The notes beneath the pieces were generated by a model, which was given only the letters and a program-made list of their open reading frames with translations, did not search any database and was not told the origin of the DNA. Source: SIG447 sp045577075 (lineage in GTDB: Bacteria > Bacillota > Clostridia > UMGS1883 > UMGS1540). From it: DNA of 45,989 nucleotides. The DNA lies in assembly GCA_045577075.1 (NCBI GenBank), contig JAZNHR010000056.1, forward strand, positions 1 through 45,989, written 5' to 3'. The translations under genes were made by a program, and so were the position numbers. Below are positions 14,817 through 22,117 of the stretch, one piece after another; the stretch's first letter is position 1; every line of letters starts with the position of its first letter.

Positions 14817-15506
14817 TCAGCCAAATAGCGCATGATAGCTTTTTTCTGCGGCCTCGGGGCTTATGGTACAGTGAATGCCGTAAAAGTCACAGCTTTCGAT
14901 AAGCCTTGCCAAAAGCCCTAATAAAAGCTCCATTTTTTTGCCGTCCTTTGGCATATAAATCTGCGGCAAAAGAGAAAGGAGCGCGTCCTCCTTCGGAAGG
15001 GAAAACGCTTCGTTTTCTGTGCCGCGAGAGAGAAAACAAATTTTCGTAAGGGGCACACCCTTGTTCGTCTGGAGTTTCTCTTTTCCTGCCCAGGGGGTGC
15101 CATATACAAAAGGTACGCCGTCTTTAAAACGCACGAGAGGCTTGTCGCCGTTTATTACGGTAAGGTGGTCTCCCAAAAGGGCCTGCCAAAGCCGCAGATG
15201 GGTCGATTTCCCAACACCACTTTTTGCGAGAAACGCCACACCCTGCCCCTGTACCTCTGCCACCGCGCCGTGGAGGAGGAAGCCGTCCCGAGAAAGGATT
15301 TCCTCTGCAATTTTACGGTAGACGGCAAGGCTTTCTGCATACGCCGGTGCTTCTTTGCCGCCTTCTTCCGCCAAAATGTCGGCATCACTTGCAAAAACGT
15401 GAAAGTCTGCCTCTCCCGTTTCTACAATATAGTCCTTGCAGAGGGCGGCGGTATAAGCATATCGGTTTTTAATCTCAATTATTAAATCTGCCAGTTTTAC
15501 AAGCAT
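14817..15506 (-). CDS. HPr-kinase-like ATPase of the PqqD-associated type
   Basis: A 229-residue protein with the C-terminal kinase fold of HPr kinase. It has FLLHGAVAEV at about 76-85, a P-loop AKSGVGKST at 94-102 (first Gly replaced by Ala), the acidic motif INGDKPLVRF, and YGTPWAGKE. The N-terminal domain of true HprK is lacking. Proteins of this kind sit in lasso-peptide and other PqqD-containing clusters, and one such kinase phosphorylates the C-terminal Ser of a lasso peptide. Here it lies four bases after the stalk-domain gene and 12 bases before the peptidase. It is probably a peptide or protein kinase, with target unknown. Confidence 0.8.
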   Translation of the reverse strand: MLVKLADLIIEIKNRYAYTAALCKDYIVETGEADFHVFASDADILAEEGGKEAPAYAESLAVYRKIAEEILSRDGFLLHGAVAEVQGQGVAFLAKSGVGKSTHLRLWQALLGDHLTVINGDKPLVRFKDGVPFVYGTPWAGKEKLQTNKGVPLTKICFLSRGTENEAFSLPKEDALLSLLPQIYMPKDGKKMELLLGLLARLIESCDFYGIHCTISPEAAEKSYHALFG

Positions 15507-15510
15507 GGTT

Positions 15511-15948
15511 TTAGCCTGTAATGAATACGGTTCTCGTCAAATCGTCCCATACCACATTTTTGCCGAGACTTTCGGAAATGGCACGGACGGGAACAAGCGT
15601 TCTGTCCCCGGGGACAATCACGGGAGGCGAATCCAGCATAATGGTTTCGTTCTTGCCGGAAATTACGTTTGTAACGTTCATAACAGTGTGGCCAATGGAC
15701 ATTCTGATAATCGTGCCGTCCGGCCATGTGGACACAATGGTCTGGCTCGTGGGAATCCAGCTCACCGTGCCACCGTAGGTTTCGAAAATATGGCGCATGG
15801 GCACCATGGTTCTGTCATTGATAATCTGTGCCGGCACATCAAATACTTGGAGTTTGCCGTTAATTTGCACGGCAACATCATTTGATGCAAAAGCGGAAAG
15901 CGGACAAAGAAGCATACACAAAAGAAGTAACAGCGCAATCTTTTTCAT
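15511..15948 (-). CDS. Secreted copper-amine-oxidase N-terminal (stalk) domain protein
   Basis: A 145-residue protein with a clear signal peptide (MKKIALLLLLCMLLC, then PLSAFAS with an AxA-like cleavage site near residue 21). Two half-repeats characteristic of the Cu_amine_oxidN1/stalk domain follow: INDRTMVPMRHIFETYGG with VSWIPTSQTI, and PGDRTLVPVRAISESLGK with VVWDDLTRTV. The domain is common in cell-surface proteins of Firmicutes and is not itself an oxidase. It is the first gene of the kinase/peptidase/PqqD operon with its own promoter. A Cys within the signal region (LLCPLSA) makes a lipoprotein possible but the lipobox is poor. Confidence 0.85.
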   Translation of the reverse strand: MKKIALLLLLCMLLCPLSAFASNDVAVQINGKLQVFDVPAQIINDRTMVPMRHIFETYGGTVSWIPTSQTIVSTWPDGTIIRMSIGHTVMNVTNVISGKNETIMLDSPPVIVPGDRTLVPVRAISESLGKNVVWDDLTRTVFITG

Positions 15949-16001
15949 ACAAAGTTCTCCTTTCGTAAAGCCCGAAAACTTTACTTCTATGTATTATCTT
16001 C

Positions 16002-16029
16002 ATTATAACATAAAAAGAAGAAAAGTCAA
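16002..16029 (-). promoter_or_regulatory. Promoter of the stalk/kinase/peptidase/PqqD operon
   Basis: Minus strand: TTGACT (16024-16029), 16 bases, TATAAT (16002-16007). In the leader GTAAAG and CTTTAC (15965-15970 and 15979-15984 region) form a small inverted repeat. The 288-base gap between this gene and the next holds this promoter and the divergent one at 16130. Confidence 0.7.
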
Positions 16030-16129
16030 TTAAATTTCACATTTTACAGGCAAAATGTCAGCATTCTGTGTTAATACGGGAACCAAATTGTGCAAAAAAG
16101 GCAAAAATAAAGGAAATTTGGGAAATCTA

Positions 16130-16158
16130 TTGACAAAAAAAGGATTTTCGTATATACT
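16130..16158 (+). promoter_or_regulatory. Promoter of the hom-lysC operon
   Basis: TTGACA (16130-16135), 17 bases, TATACT (16153-16158). The leader to the first ATG is about 70 bases. I see no lysine riboswitch or T-box in it, since it is too short for either. Confidence 0.8.
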
Positions 16159-16236
16159 AAACTGCAAACAAATGTATTTGCCTGGGAGACACTCTGGGGC
16201 GAGTATATTTTTTTTGAAAGGACGGATGATAAGGAC

Positions 16237-16668
16237 ATGAAGAAGCAGTATGTTTTGGCAGATGTTTCCGTGCTTCCCGATGTCTTCCCGAAGGTGCTTC
16301 GGGCGAAAAAGCTGCTCCGTTCGGGAGAGGCGGCCACGGTGCACGATGCGGTACGCCTGACCGGCATCAGCCGCAGTGCGTATTATAAATATAAGGACCA
16401 TATTTTTCCGTTTCACGAAATGCAAGGTATTTTAAACCTGTATTTTGAGCTGATGGACATTCCCGGCACCCTTTCCGAAATTCTGGGCATTGTGGCGAGG
16501 GCAGGCTGTAATATTTTGACGATTAACCAAACCATTCCCATAAACGGCGTCGCGAGTATTACCATTACGCTCCAAACGGAAGAAATGCAGATGGAATTTG
16601 ACGAAATGATGGAAGCACTCTCGAGTCCCAAGGGAGTGCGCAGCATGAATATATTAGGAAAACAGTAA
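16237..16668 (+). CDS. ACT-domain regulator of the UPF0735/ThrR type
   Basis: A 143-residue protein with an N-terminal helix-turn-helix (TVHDAVRLTGISRSAYYKYKD at about 34-54) and a C-terminal ACT domain (LMDIPGTLSEILGIVARAGCNI and onward). This is the UPF0735 family, of which the Bacillus subtilis member ThrR regulates threonine-biosynthesis genes. Here it directly precedes hom and lysC, consistent with an amino-acid-responsive regulator of its own operon. AAAGGACGG at 16218-16226 is the likely ribosome site. The ligand is inferred, probably threonine or a related amino acid. Confidence 0.85.
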   Translation: MKKQYVLADVSVLPDVFPKVLRAKKLLRSGEAATVHDAVRLTGISRSAYYKYKDHIFPFHEMQGILNLYFELMDIPGTLSEILGIVARAGCNILTINQTIPINGVASITITLQTEEMQMEFDEMMEALSSPKGVRSMNILGKQ

Positions 16669-16689
16669 CGCATAAAGGAGGAAACGCAT

Positions 16690-17865
16690 ATGATAAATAT
16701 TGCAATTTTAGGGTTTGGCACCGTGGGTAGCGGCGTGTATGAAGTGCTTAAAAAGGACGGCGGCGTCATCAGCGACCGCGTGGGCGATGAAATCCGGATT
16801 AAATACATCGTGGAAATCCGCGATTTTTCCGACCACCCCGATGCACAGCTTTTTACAAAGGACTATAATGCAGTGCTTGCAGATAATTCCGTCTCCGTTG
16901 TTGTAGAAATGATGGGCGGCGTGGAGCCTGCCTATAGCTTTACAAAGGACGCGATTTTGCATGGCAAGAGCGTGGTTACCTCGAACAAGGCACTTGTGGC
17001 GGCAAAGGGCGCGGAGCTTTTCGCCCTGGCAAGGGAAAACGGCGTGTTTTACCGGTATGAAGCAAGTGTTGGCGGCGGTATTCCCGTCATTCGCCCCATC
17101 GGCACATGTCTTGCCGCAAACCGCATTACGCGCATTATGGGTATTTTAAACGGTACCACAAACTACATTTTAACGAAAATGATTGACGAAGGCCAATCCT
17201 TTGAAACGGCACTGGCCGATGCCCAGAAAAAGGGCTACGCCGAGGCTGACCCCACTGCGGACGTGGAAGGACATGACACCTGCCGTAAGATTGCCATTTT
17301 ATCCTCGCTGATTTTCGGCAAGGATGTGGACTATACAAAAATTTCCACGGAAGGCATTTCCACCATCGAGCCGGAGGACGTGGAGTATGCCGAAGCGCTG
17401 GACTGCTCCATAAAGCTTATCGGGCTTGCCAGAATCGGGGAGGACAAAGTGTTTGCCCGCGTTTCTCCTATGCTGATTCCGAATGACAATCCCTTATCCA
17501 GCGTAAAAGACGTATTTAATGCCGTGATGCTTACGGGGGATAACGTAGGGGACGTGATGCTCTACGGCTCGGGCGCAGGCAAGCTCCCCACCGCAAGCGC
17601 AGTTGTATCGGATGTGATTGACATTGCCCGCGGCATTTCCGAAAACCGTCGCCTTGACTGGGTAGAGGGGGATTCTGCATATGTAACGCCTCTTGCGGAA
17701 ACCAAGGTTACATGTTTAGTCAGAAGTAGCCAAGAAATTGAAGATGCCACTTGTATCGACATCGGCCTTGAAGGTGAAAAGGGCTACATTCTTCGTAATA
17801 TTTTGGAAAGTGAACTGGAAAAACTTCTGAAGCTGGACGGCGTGAAGAAGTTTATCAGAATGTAA
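16690..17865 (+). CDS. hom: Homoserine dehydrogenase
   Basis: Reduces aspartate semialdehyde to homoserine, the branch point to threonine and methionine. The 391-residue protein has the NAD(P) motif ILGFGTVGSG at 6-15, the SNKALVAAKG motif, the substrate-domain signature GTTNYILTKM, and the catalytic region with DPTADVEGHDTCRK. The last 60 residues occupy the place of the regulatory ACT domain of longer homologues but look shortened, so feedback control may differ. AAAGGAGG precedes the ATG. It lies 21 bases after the ACT regulator and 17 before lysC. Confidence 0.95.
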   Translation: MINIAILGFGTVGSGVYEVLKKDGGVISDRVGDEIRIKYIVEIRDFSDHPDAQLFTKDYNAVLADNSVSVVVEMMGGVEPAYSFTKDAILHGKSVVTSNKALVAAKGAELFALARENGVFYRYEASVGGGIPVIRPIGTCLAANRITRIMGILNGTTNYILTKMIDEGQSFETALADAQKKGYAEADPTADVEGHDTCRKIAILSSLIFGKDVDYTKISTEGISTIEPEDVEYAEALDCSIKLIGLARIGEDKVFARVSPMLIPNDNPLSSVKDVFNAVMLTGDNVGDVMLYGSGAGKLPTASAVVSDVIDIARGISENRRLDWVEGDSAYVTPLAETKVTCLVRSSQEIEDATCIDIGLEGEKGYILRNILESELEKLLKLDGVKKFIRM

Positions 17866-17882
17866 GAAAGGAAGAACGAATT

Positions 17883-19097
17883 ATGGGACTTATCGTACAA
17901 AAATTCGGCGGCTCTTCCGTTGCAAATGCGGAGCGTGTGTTTCGTGTGGCAAACCGGATTAAGTCGTACTACGAAAAAGGAAATTCGGTTGTAGTTGTCG
18001 TTTCCGCCCAGGGCGATACGACGGATGACCTTATCGAGAAGGCGGCGGAAATTAACGCTGCCCCTTCAAAACGTGAAATGGACGTGCTTCTCTCCAGCGG
18101 CGAGCAGATTTCCATGGCACTTCTCGCCATGGCACTCGAAAAGCTGGGTTGCCCCGTTATTAGTCTTACGGGCTGGCAGGCAGGGATGCAGACGGATACG
18201 AAGCATTCCAGTGCCAGAATCAGCTCCATCAAAACAGAAAGAATTCAGCGTGAGCTGGACCAGAAGAAAATCGTAATTGTGGCAGGGTTCCAGGGCATTG
18301 ACCGCTATGAGGATATTACCACCCTCGGCCGCGGCGGCTCGGATACTTCCGCCGTAGCACTTGCGGCGGCACTCCATGCTGACCTTTGCCAGATTTATAC
18401 AGACGTTAAGGGCGTTTACACCGCAGACCCCCGTATTGTACCTGATGCGGCGCAGCTTGATGACATTTCCTACGACGAAATGTTGGAGCTTGCAAGCCTT
18501 GGTGCAAACGTTCTGCACAATCGCTCCGTGGAAGTTGCAAAAAAATACAATGTGAATATGGAAGTTTTGTCGAGCTTCGAAGAAGCACCCGGCACAGTTG
18601 TTAAGGAGGTTAATAAAGTGGAAAAAATGATTATTCGGGGCGTTGCCCGTGACAATGACGTAGCACGTATTTCTCTTACCGATATCGGCGATGAGCCGGG
18701 AAGAGCCTTTACGCTTTTCTCCATTCTGGCAAAGAAAAATATCAATGTTGATATTATTCTCCAGTCCATCGGCCGTGATAATAAGAAGGACATTAGCTTC
18801 ACCGTACCCGAATCTTCCTTGGAGCTTGCTCTTGAAACCTTAAAGGAAAACATGGAAGTCATCGGCGCATCCGGCATTTTATATGATGCAGACGTTTCCA
18901 AGGTTTCCATCGTGGGTGCTGGCATGGTTTCAAACCCCGGCGTTGCGGCAAAAATGTTTGAAGCCCTCTACAATGCAAACATCAACATCAAAATGATTTC
19001 CACCAGTGAAATCAAGGTTTCCGTACTCGTTGCACGCAGAGAAGGCGAAGCGGCAGTACGCGTAATCCACGACAAGTTTAACCTTTCCAATATCTAA
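17883..19097 (+). CDS. lysC: Aspartokinase, alpha subunit
   Basis: Phosphorylates aspartate, the first step to lysine, threonine and methionine. The 404 residues include the N-terminal KFGGSSVA, SSGEQISMALL, the nucleotide-binding GRGGSDTSAVALAAAL and DVKGVYTADPR, then two ACT domains (about 255-404) for feedback inhibition. The length and layout match Bacillus aspartokinase II. An internal ribosome site and GTG at residue 246 indicate a separately made beta subunit, listed on its own. The gene is in the middle of the hom operon with no leader of its own, so lysine riboswitch control is not seen. Confidence 0.95.
   Translation: MGLIVQKFGGSSVANAERVFRVANRIKSYYEKGNSVVVVVSAQGDTTDDLIEKAAEINAAPSKREMDVLLSSGEQISMALLAMALEKLGCPVISLTGWQAGMQTDTKHSSARISSIKTERIQRELDQKKIVIVAGFQGIDRYEDITTLGRGGSDTSAVALAAALHADLCQIYTDVKGVYTADPRIVPDAAQLDDISYDEMLELASLGANVLHNRSVEVAKKYNVNMEVLSSFEEAPGTVVKEVNKVEKMIIRGVARDNDVARISLTDIGDEPGRAFTLFSILAKKNINVDIILQSIGRDNKKDISFTVPESSLELALETLKENMEVIGASGILYDADVSKVSIVGAGMVSNPGVAAKMFEALYNANINIKMISTSEIKVSVLVARREGEAAVRVIHDKFNLSNI
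18618..19097 (+). CDS. Aspartokinase beta subunit from an internal start within lysC
   Basis: Inside lysC, TAAGGAGGT at 18602-18610 stands seven bases before an in-frame GTG at 18618-18620 (codon 246), which would give a 159-residue protein of the two ACT domains only. Aspartokinase II of Bacillus subtilis is an alpha2-beta2 enzyme whose beta subunit is made from an in-phase internal start at nearly the same position. This is the strongest Shine-Dalgarno sequence in the gene. The position and spacing make use as a start very likely; actual production is not shown by sequence alone. Confidence 0.8.
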   Translation: MEKMIIRGVARDNDVARISLTDIGDEPGRAFTLFSILAKKNINVDIILQSIGRDNKKDISFTVPESSLELALETLKENMEVIGASGILYDADVSKVSIVGAGMVSNPGVAAKMFEALYNANINIKMISTSEIKVSVLVARREGEAAVRVIHDKFNLSNI

Positions 19098-19099
19098 GT

Positions 19100-19831
19100 A
19101 TGAAAGAAAATGTGATTATCGGACGAAATCCGGTACTGGAAGCATTAAAGGCAGGGCGCACCATTGAAAAGCTGTATGTACGGCAAGGTGCGCCCGAGCC
19201 GACCCTGACGAAAATCGCCGGCATGGCGCGCCGGGCAGGGATACCCGTCACGGAAGCGGACAGGCGGCGGCTTGAGGAGCTTTCCGGTGGCGGCAATCAC
19301 CAGGGCGTAGTGGCGCTTGCGAGCCTGTATTCGTATGTCACGGTGGATGACATTCTAAAAAAGGCGGAAGAAAAGGGGGAAGCCCCTTTTATCGTACTTT
19401 GTGACCGCATTTGTGACCCTCACAACCTCGGTGCCATTATCCGCACCGCGAGTGCCGCAGGGGCGCACGGTGTTGTGATTACAAAGCATGACGGCGTTGG
19501 CGTAAACGCCACTGTGGACAAGGTTTCCGCAGGGGCGGCGTCCTTTACCCCCATTGCCCGTGTGACGAGCCTCCCGAATACGATGGACGAGCTCCAGAAA
19601 AAAGGCGTTTGGATTACGGGGGCGGACGGGAAAGCCGACCGATCTCTTTTCGAGGCTGATTTATCCGGGGCAGTCGCAGTTGTCGTCGGGAACGAAGGGG
19701 AAGGCATGAGCCGTCTGGTACGGGAAAAATGTGATTTCTTAGTAAAGATTCCGATGCGCGGACAAACGGAATCGTTAAATGCATCCGTCGCGGCGGCACT
19801 TTTTATGTTTGAGGTGGCGAGAAAAAGATGA
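19100..19831 (+). CDS. rlmB: 23S rRNA 2'-O-ribose methyltransferase, RlmB/TrmH family
   Basis: A 243-residue SPOUT methyltransferase with the N-terminal substrate-binding domain (IIGRNPVLEALKAG), motif 1 DPHNLGAIIRTASAAG, motif 2 VVVGNEGEGM and motif 3 IPMRGQTESLNASVAAAL. These form the SAM-binding trefoil knot. RlmB methylates Gm2251 of 23S rRNA in E. coli; the exact target here is inferred. It begins two bases after the lysC stop with no good ribosome site of its own, so translation is probably coupled. It overlaps the next gene by four bases. Confidence 0.9.
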   Translation: MKENVIIGRNPVLEALKAGRTIEKLYVRQGAPEPTLTKIAGMARRAGIPVTEADRRRLEELSGGGNHQGVVALASLYSYVTVDDILKKAEEKGEAPFIVLCDRICDPHNLGAIIRTASAAGAHGVVITKHDGVGVNATVDKVSAGAASFTPIARVTSLPNTMDELQKKGVWITGADGKADRSLFEADLSGAVAVVVGNEGEGMSRLVREKCDFLVKIPMRGQTESLNASVAAALFMFEVARKR

Positions 19832-21027
19832 AATATATCGTAATACTTGCAGACGGCATGGCGGATTATCCGGTCGAAGCCCTAGGCGGCAAAACGCCTA
19901 TGGAAAAAGCCGCAAAGCCTTGCATGGACAGCCTTGCGGCAAAAGGGGCGCAGTACCTTGTAAAAACGGTGCCGGACGATTTGAAGCCCGGTAGTGACGT
20001 TGCAAACCTTACCGTGATGGGCTACAATACAAAAGACGTCTACACAGGCCGTTCACCTCTGGAGGCGGCAAGCATCGGGGTGACGCTGTCTGACACGGAA
20101 ACCTCGTTTCGTGCAAACCTTGTCAGTCTTGGCGGGGAAGGGGACTATGAAAGCCTTTCTATGCTGGATTACAGCGCCGGTGAAATTTCCACGGAGGAAG
20201 CACGGGAACTTATTAAAACACTGCAGGAAAAACTGGTGCGGGCGCACTTTTCTCTGTACCCCGGCATAAGCTACCGGCATCTTTTGGTTTGGGAAAATGC
20301 CGGAAACATCGGGACGCTTACACCGCCCCACGATATTTCTGATAGACCCGTTCGTGACTATCTTCCCACGTGCCCCGAAATTCGGAGCATTATGGAAGAA
20401 AGCCGAGAAATTTTAAAGGACCATCCGGTCAATGTGAAAAGACGGGAAAAAGGCCTGCACACGGCAGACTCTCTCTGGATTTGGGGCGAAGGCAAAAAAC
20501 CGGCACTCCCTGCGTTTTATGATATATACGGTAAAAAAGGCGCCGTTATATCCGCGGTGGATTTAATTCGCGGCATTGGGCATCTGGCCGGCATGGAGGT
20601 TATTGACGTACCCGGTGTTACGGGCAATATTGATACAAACTTCGAAGGCAAAGCCGAGGCGGCGGTGAAAACACTTCTCGCAGACGGCAACGATTTTGTG
20701 TACGTCCATATGGAAGCACCGGATGAGTGCGGCCACCGGGGCGAGGCGGAAAACAAGGTCAAAGCCATTGAAATGATTGACCGCCTTGTGGTACAATATA
20801 TAAAGGACAAGCTGGACGCGGCAGGAGAGGGATTCAGAATGCTCATTCTGCCCGACCATCCCACGCCCATTTGTACAAAAACCCACGCTAGGGATGCGGT
20901 ACCCTGTCTTCTCTATGACAGCCGAAATCCGCAAAAGGGTACGGCGATATTTACAGAAGAAAGTGCTAAAGGGGGCAAGGCGATTGACCCCGGGTACAGT
21001 CTCATGCGTTTATTCTTGGAAGCATAA
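19828..21027 (+). CDS. ApgM-family phosphoglycerate mutase-like protein, possible homoserine kinase
   Basis: A 399-residue alkaline-phosphatase-superfamily protein. The metal-binding start MKYIVILADGMADYP, SDVANLTVMGYN (nucleophile Ser), YTGRSPLEAASIG, VHMEAPDECGHRG and LPDHPTP are all visible. The family is archaeal-type cofactor-independent phosphoglycerate mutase (apgM). A subfamily found in bacteria beside threonine genes has been proposed as a non-orthologous homoserine kinase. Here it lies in an operon with hom and lysC, and no thrB appears in the window, which favours the homoserine-kinase reading. It overlaps rlmB by four bases (ATGA). Confidence 0.8.
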   Translation: MKYIVILADGMADYPVEALGGKTPMEKAAKPCMDSLAAKGAQYLVKTVPDDLKPGSDVANLTVMGYNTKDVYTGRSPLEAASIGVTLSDTETSFRANLVSLGGEGDYESLSMLDYSAGEISTEEARELIKTLQEKLVRAHFSLYPGISYRHLLVWENAGNIGTLTPPHDISDRPVRDYLPTCPEIRSIMEESREILKDHPVNVKRREKGLHTADSLWIWGEGKKPALPAFYDIYGKKGAVISAVDLIRGIGHLAGMEVIDVPGVTGNIDTNFEGKAEAAVKTLLADGNDFVYVHMEAPDECGHRGEAENKVKAIEMIDRLVVQYIKDKLDAAGEGFRMLILPDHPTPICTKTHARDAVPCLLYDSRNPQKGTAIFTEESAKGGKAIDPGYSLMRLFLEA

Positions 21028-21055
21028 GGATTTACGGAAGAAAGGATGATGCAAA

Positions 21056-22117
21056 GTGAGTAAGGTAGGGCAGTTTTTGCAGAAAAAGAACGTTACGTTT
21101 TCTTTAAAACGATACGGCATTGACGCACTCGGTGCTATGGCACAGGGACTTTTTGCGTCCCTCTTAATCGGTACAATTTTAGACACAATCGGCACGCAGT
21201 GCGGTGTGGCAATTTTAAGCCAGATTGCATCCTACGCTAAAGCTGTTACAGGCGTTGCTATGGCAGTTGCCATCGGCTATGCGCTAAAGACGCCGCCCTT
21301 AGTTCTCTTCTCCCTCGCGGCTGTGGGACAGGCGGCAAACGCCCTCGGCGGCGCAGGCGGCCCACTAGCCGTATACGTGGTAGCAACGATTGCGGCAGAG
21401 CTTGGTAAAATCGTAAGTAAAGAAACAAAAATTGATATTTTGGTAACGCCCATTGTCACCATTGGTGTCGGTGTCCTTTTATCCATTTGGTGTGCGCCCT
21501 ATATTGGCCAGGCGGCAAGTGCCGTAGGCGGTGCGATTATGTGGGCAACGGAGCTCCAGCCTTTCCTTATGGGTATACTGGTTTCCGTGATTGTAGGTAT
21601 TGCCCTCACCCTTCCCATCAGTAGCGCGGCAATTTGCGCGGCGCTTAGCCTTACAGGCCTTGCAGGCGGCGCGGCGGTGGCAGGGTGCTGTGCACAAATG
21701 GTCGGCTTTGCCGTGATGAGCTTTCGCGAAAATCGCTGGGGCGGACTGGTAGCCCAAGGCCTTGGCACCAGTATGCTCCAAATGGGAAACATTGTGAGAA
21801 ATCCTCGAATCTGGATTCCTCCCACACTTGCTTCTGCCATTACAGGACCTTTAGCAACCTGTCTTTTCCGGCTCGAGATGAACGGCGCGGCAGTTTCCAG
21901 CGGTATGGGTACCTGTGGGATGGTAGGGCCGATTGGTGTTTATTCCGGCTGGGTCGCGGATGTGGCAAACGGCGTGAAAACTGCCATTACGACAATGGAC
22001 TGGGTAGGTCTTGCCCTCATTGCCATTATTTTACCGGCAGTTTTAACCTGGGTATTCGGTATTCTCTGCCGTAAAATCGGCTGGATCAAAGAAAACGATT
22101 TGAAATTGGATTTATAA
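21056..22117 (+). CDS. PfoR-like/PTS EIIC type 2 membrane protein
   Basis: A 353-residue protein with about nine hydrophobic segments and a Gly/Ala-rich composition. It matches the PTS_EIIC_2 family that includes the PfoR regulator-like protein of Clostridium perfringens. Landmarks include GTILDTIGTQCG, TLPISSAAICAAL and the end GWIKENDLKLDL. No EIIA, EIIB or HPr gene is near and no phosphorylation-site domain is attached, so sugar phosphotransfer is doubtful. A metabolite transporter or sensor is as likely, perhaps for a threonine-pathway compound given the operon. Start is GTG after AAAGGATG; its stop shares bases with the dusB ATG (TAATG). Confidence 0.75.
   Translation: MSKVGQFLQKKNVTFSLKRYGIDALGAMAQGLFASLLIGTILDTIGTQCGVAILSQIASYAKAVTGVAMAVAIGYALKTPPLVLFSLAAVGQAANALGGAGGPLAVYVVATIAAELGKIVSKETKIDILVTPIVTIGVGVLLSIWCAPYIGQAASAVGGAIMWATELQPFLMGILVSVIVGIALTLPISSAAICAALSLTGLAGGAAVAGCCAQMVGFAVMSFRENRWGGLVAQGLGTSMLQMGNIVRNPRIWIPPTLASAITGPLATCLFRLEMNGAAVSSGMGTCGMVGPIGVYSGWVADVANGVKTAITTMDWVGLALIAIILPAVLTWVFGILCRKIGWIKENDLKLDL

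Noticed and set aside
16159..16236. Riboswitch or attenuator before the ACT/hom/lysC operon
   Set aside because: The leader is about 70 bases with only weak 3-5 bp pairings; too short for a lysine riboswitch or T-box.
16030..16425. Minus-strand frame overlapping the promoter and start of the ACT regulator gene
   Set aside because: It would cover the TTGACA/TATACT promoter and the helix-turn-helix of a recognisable regulator; no motif.
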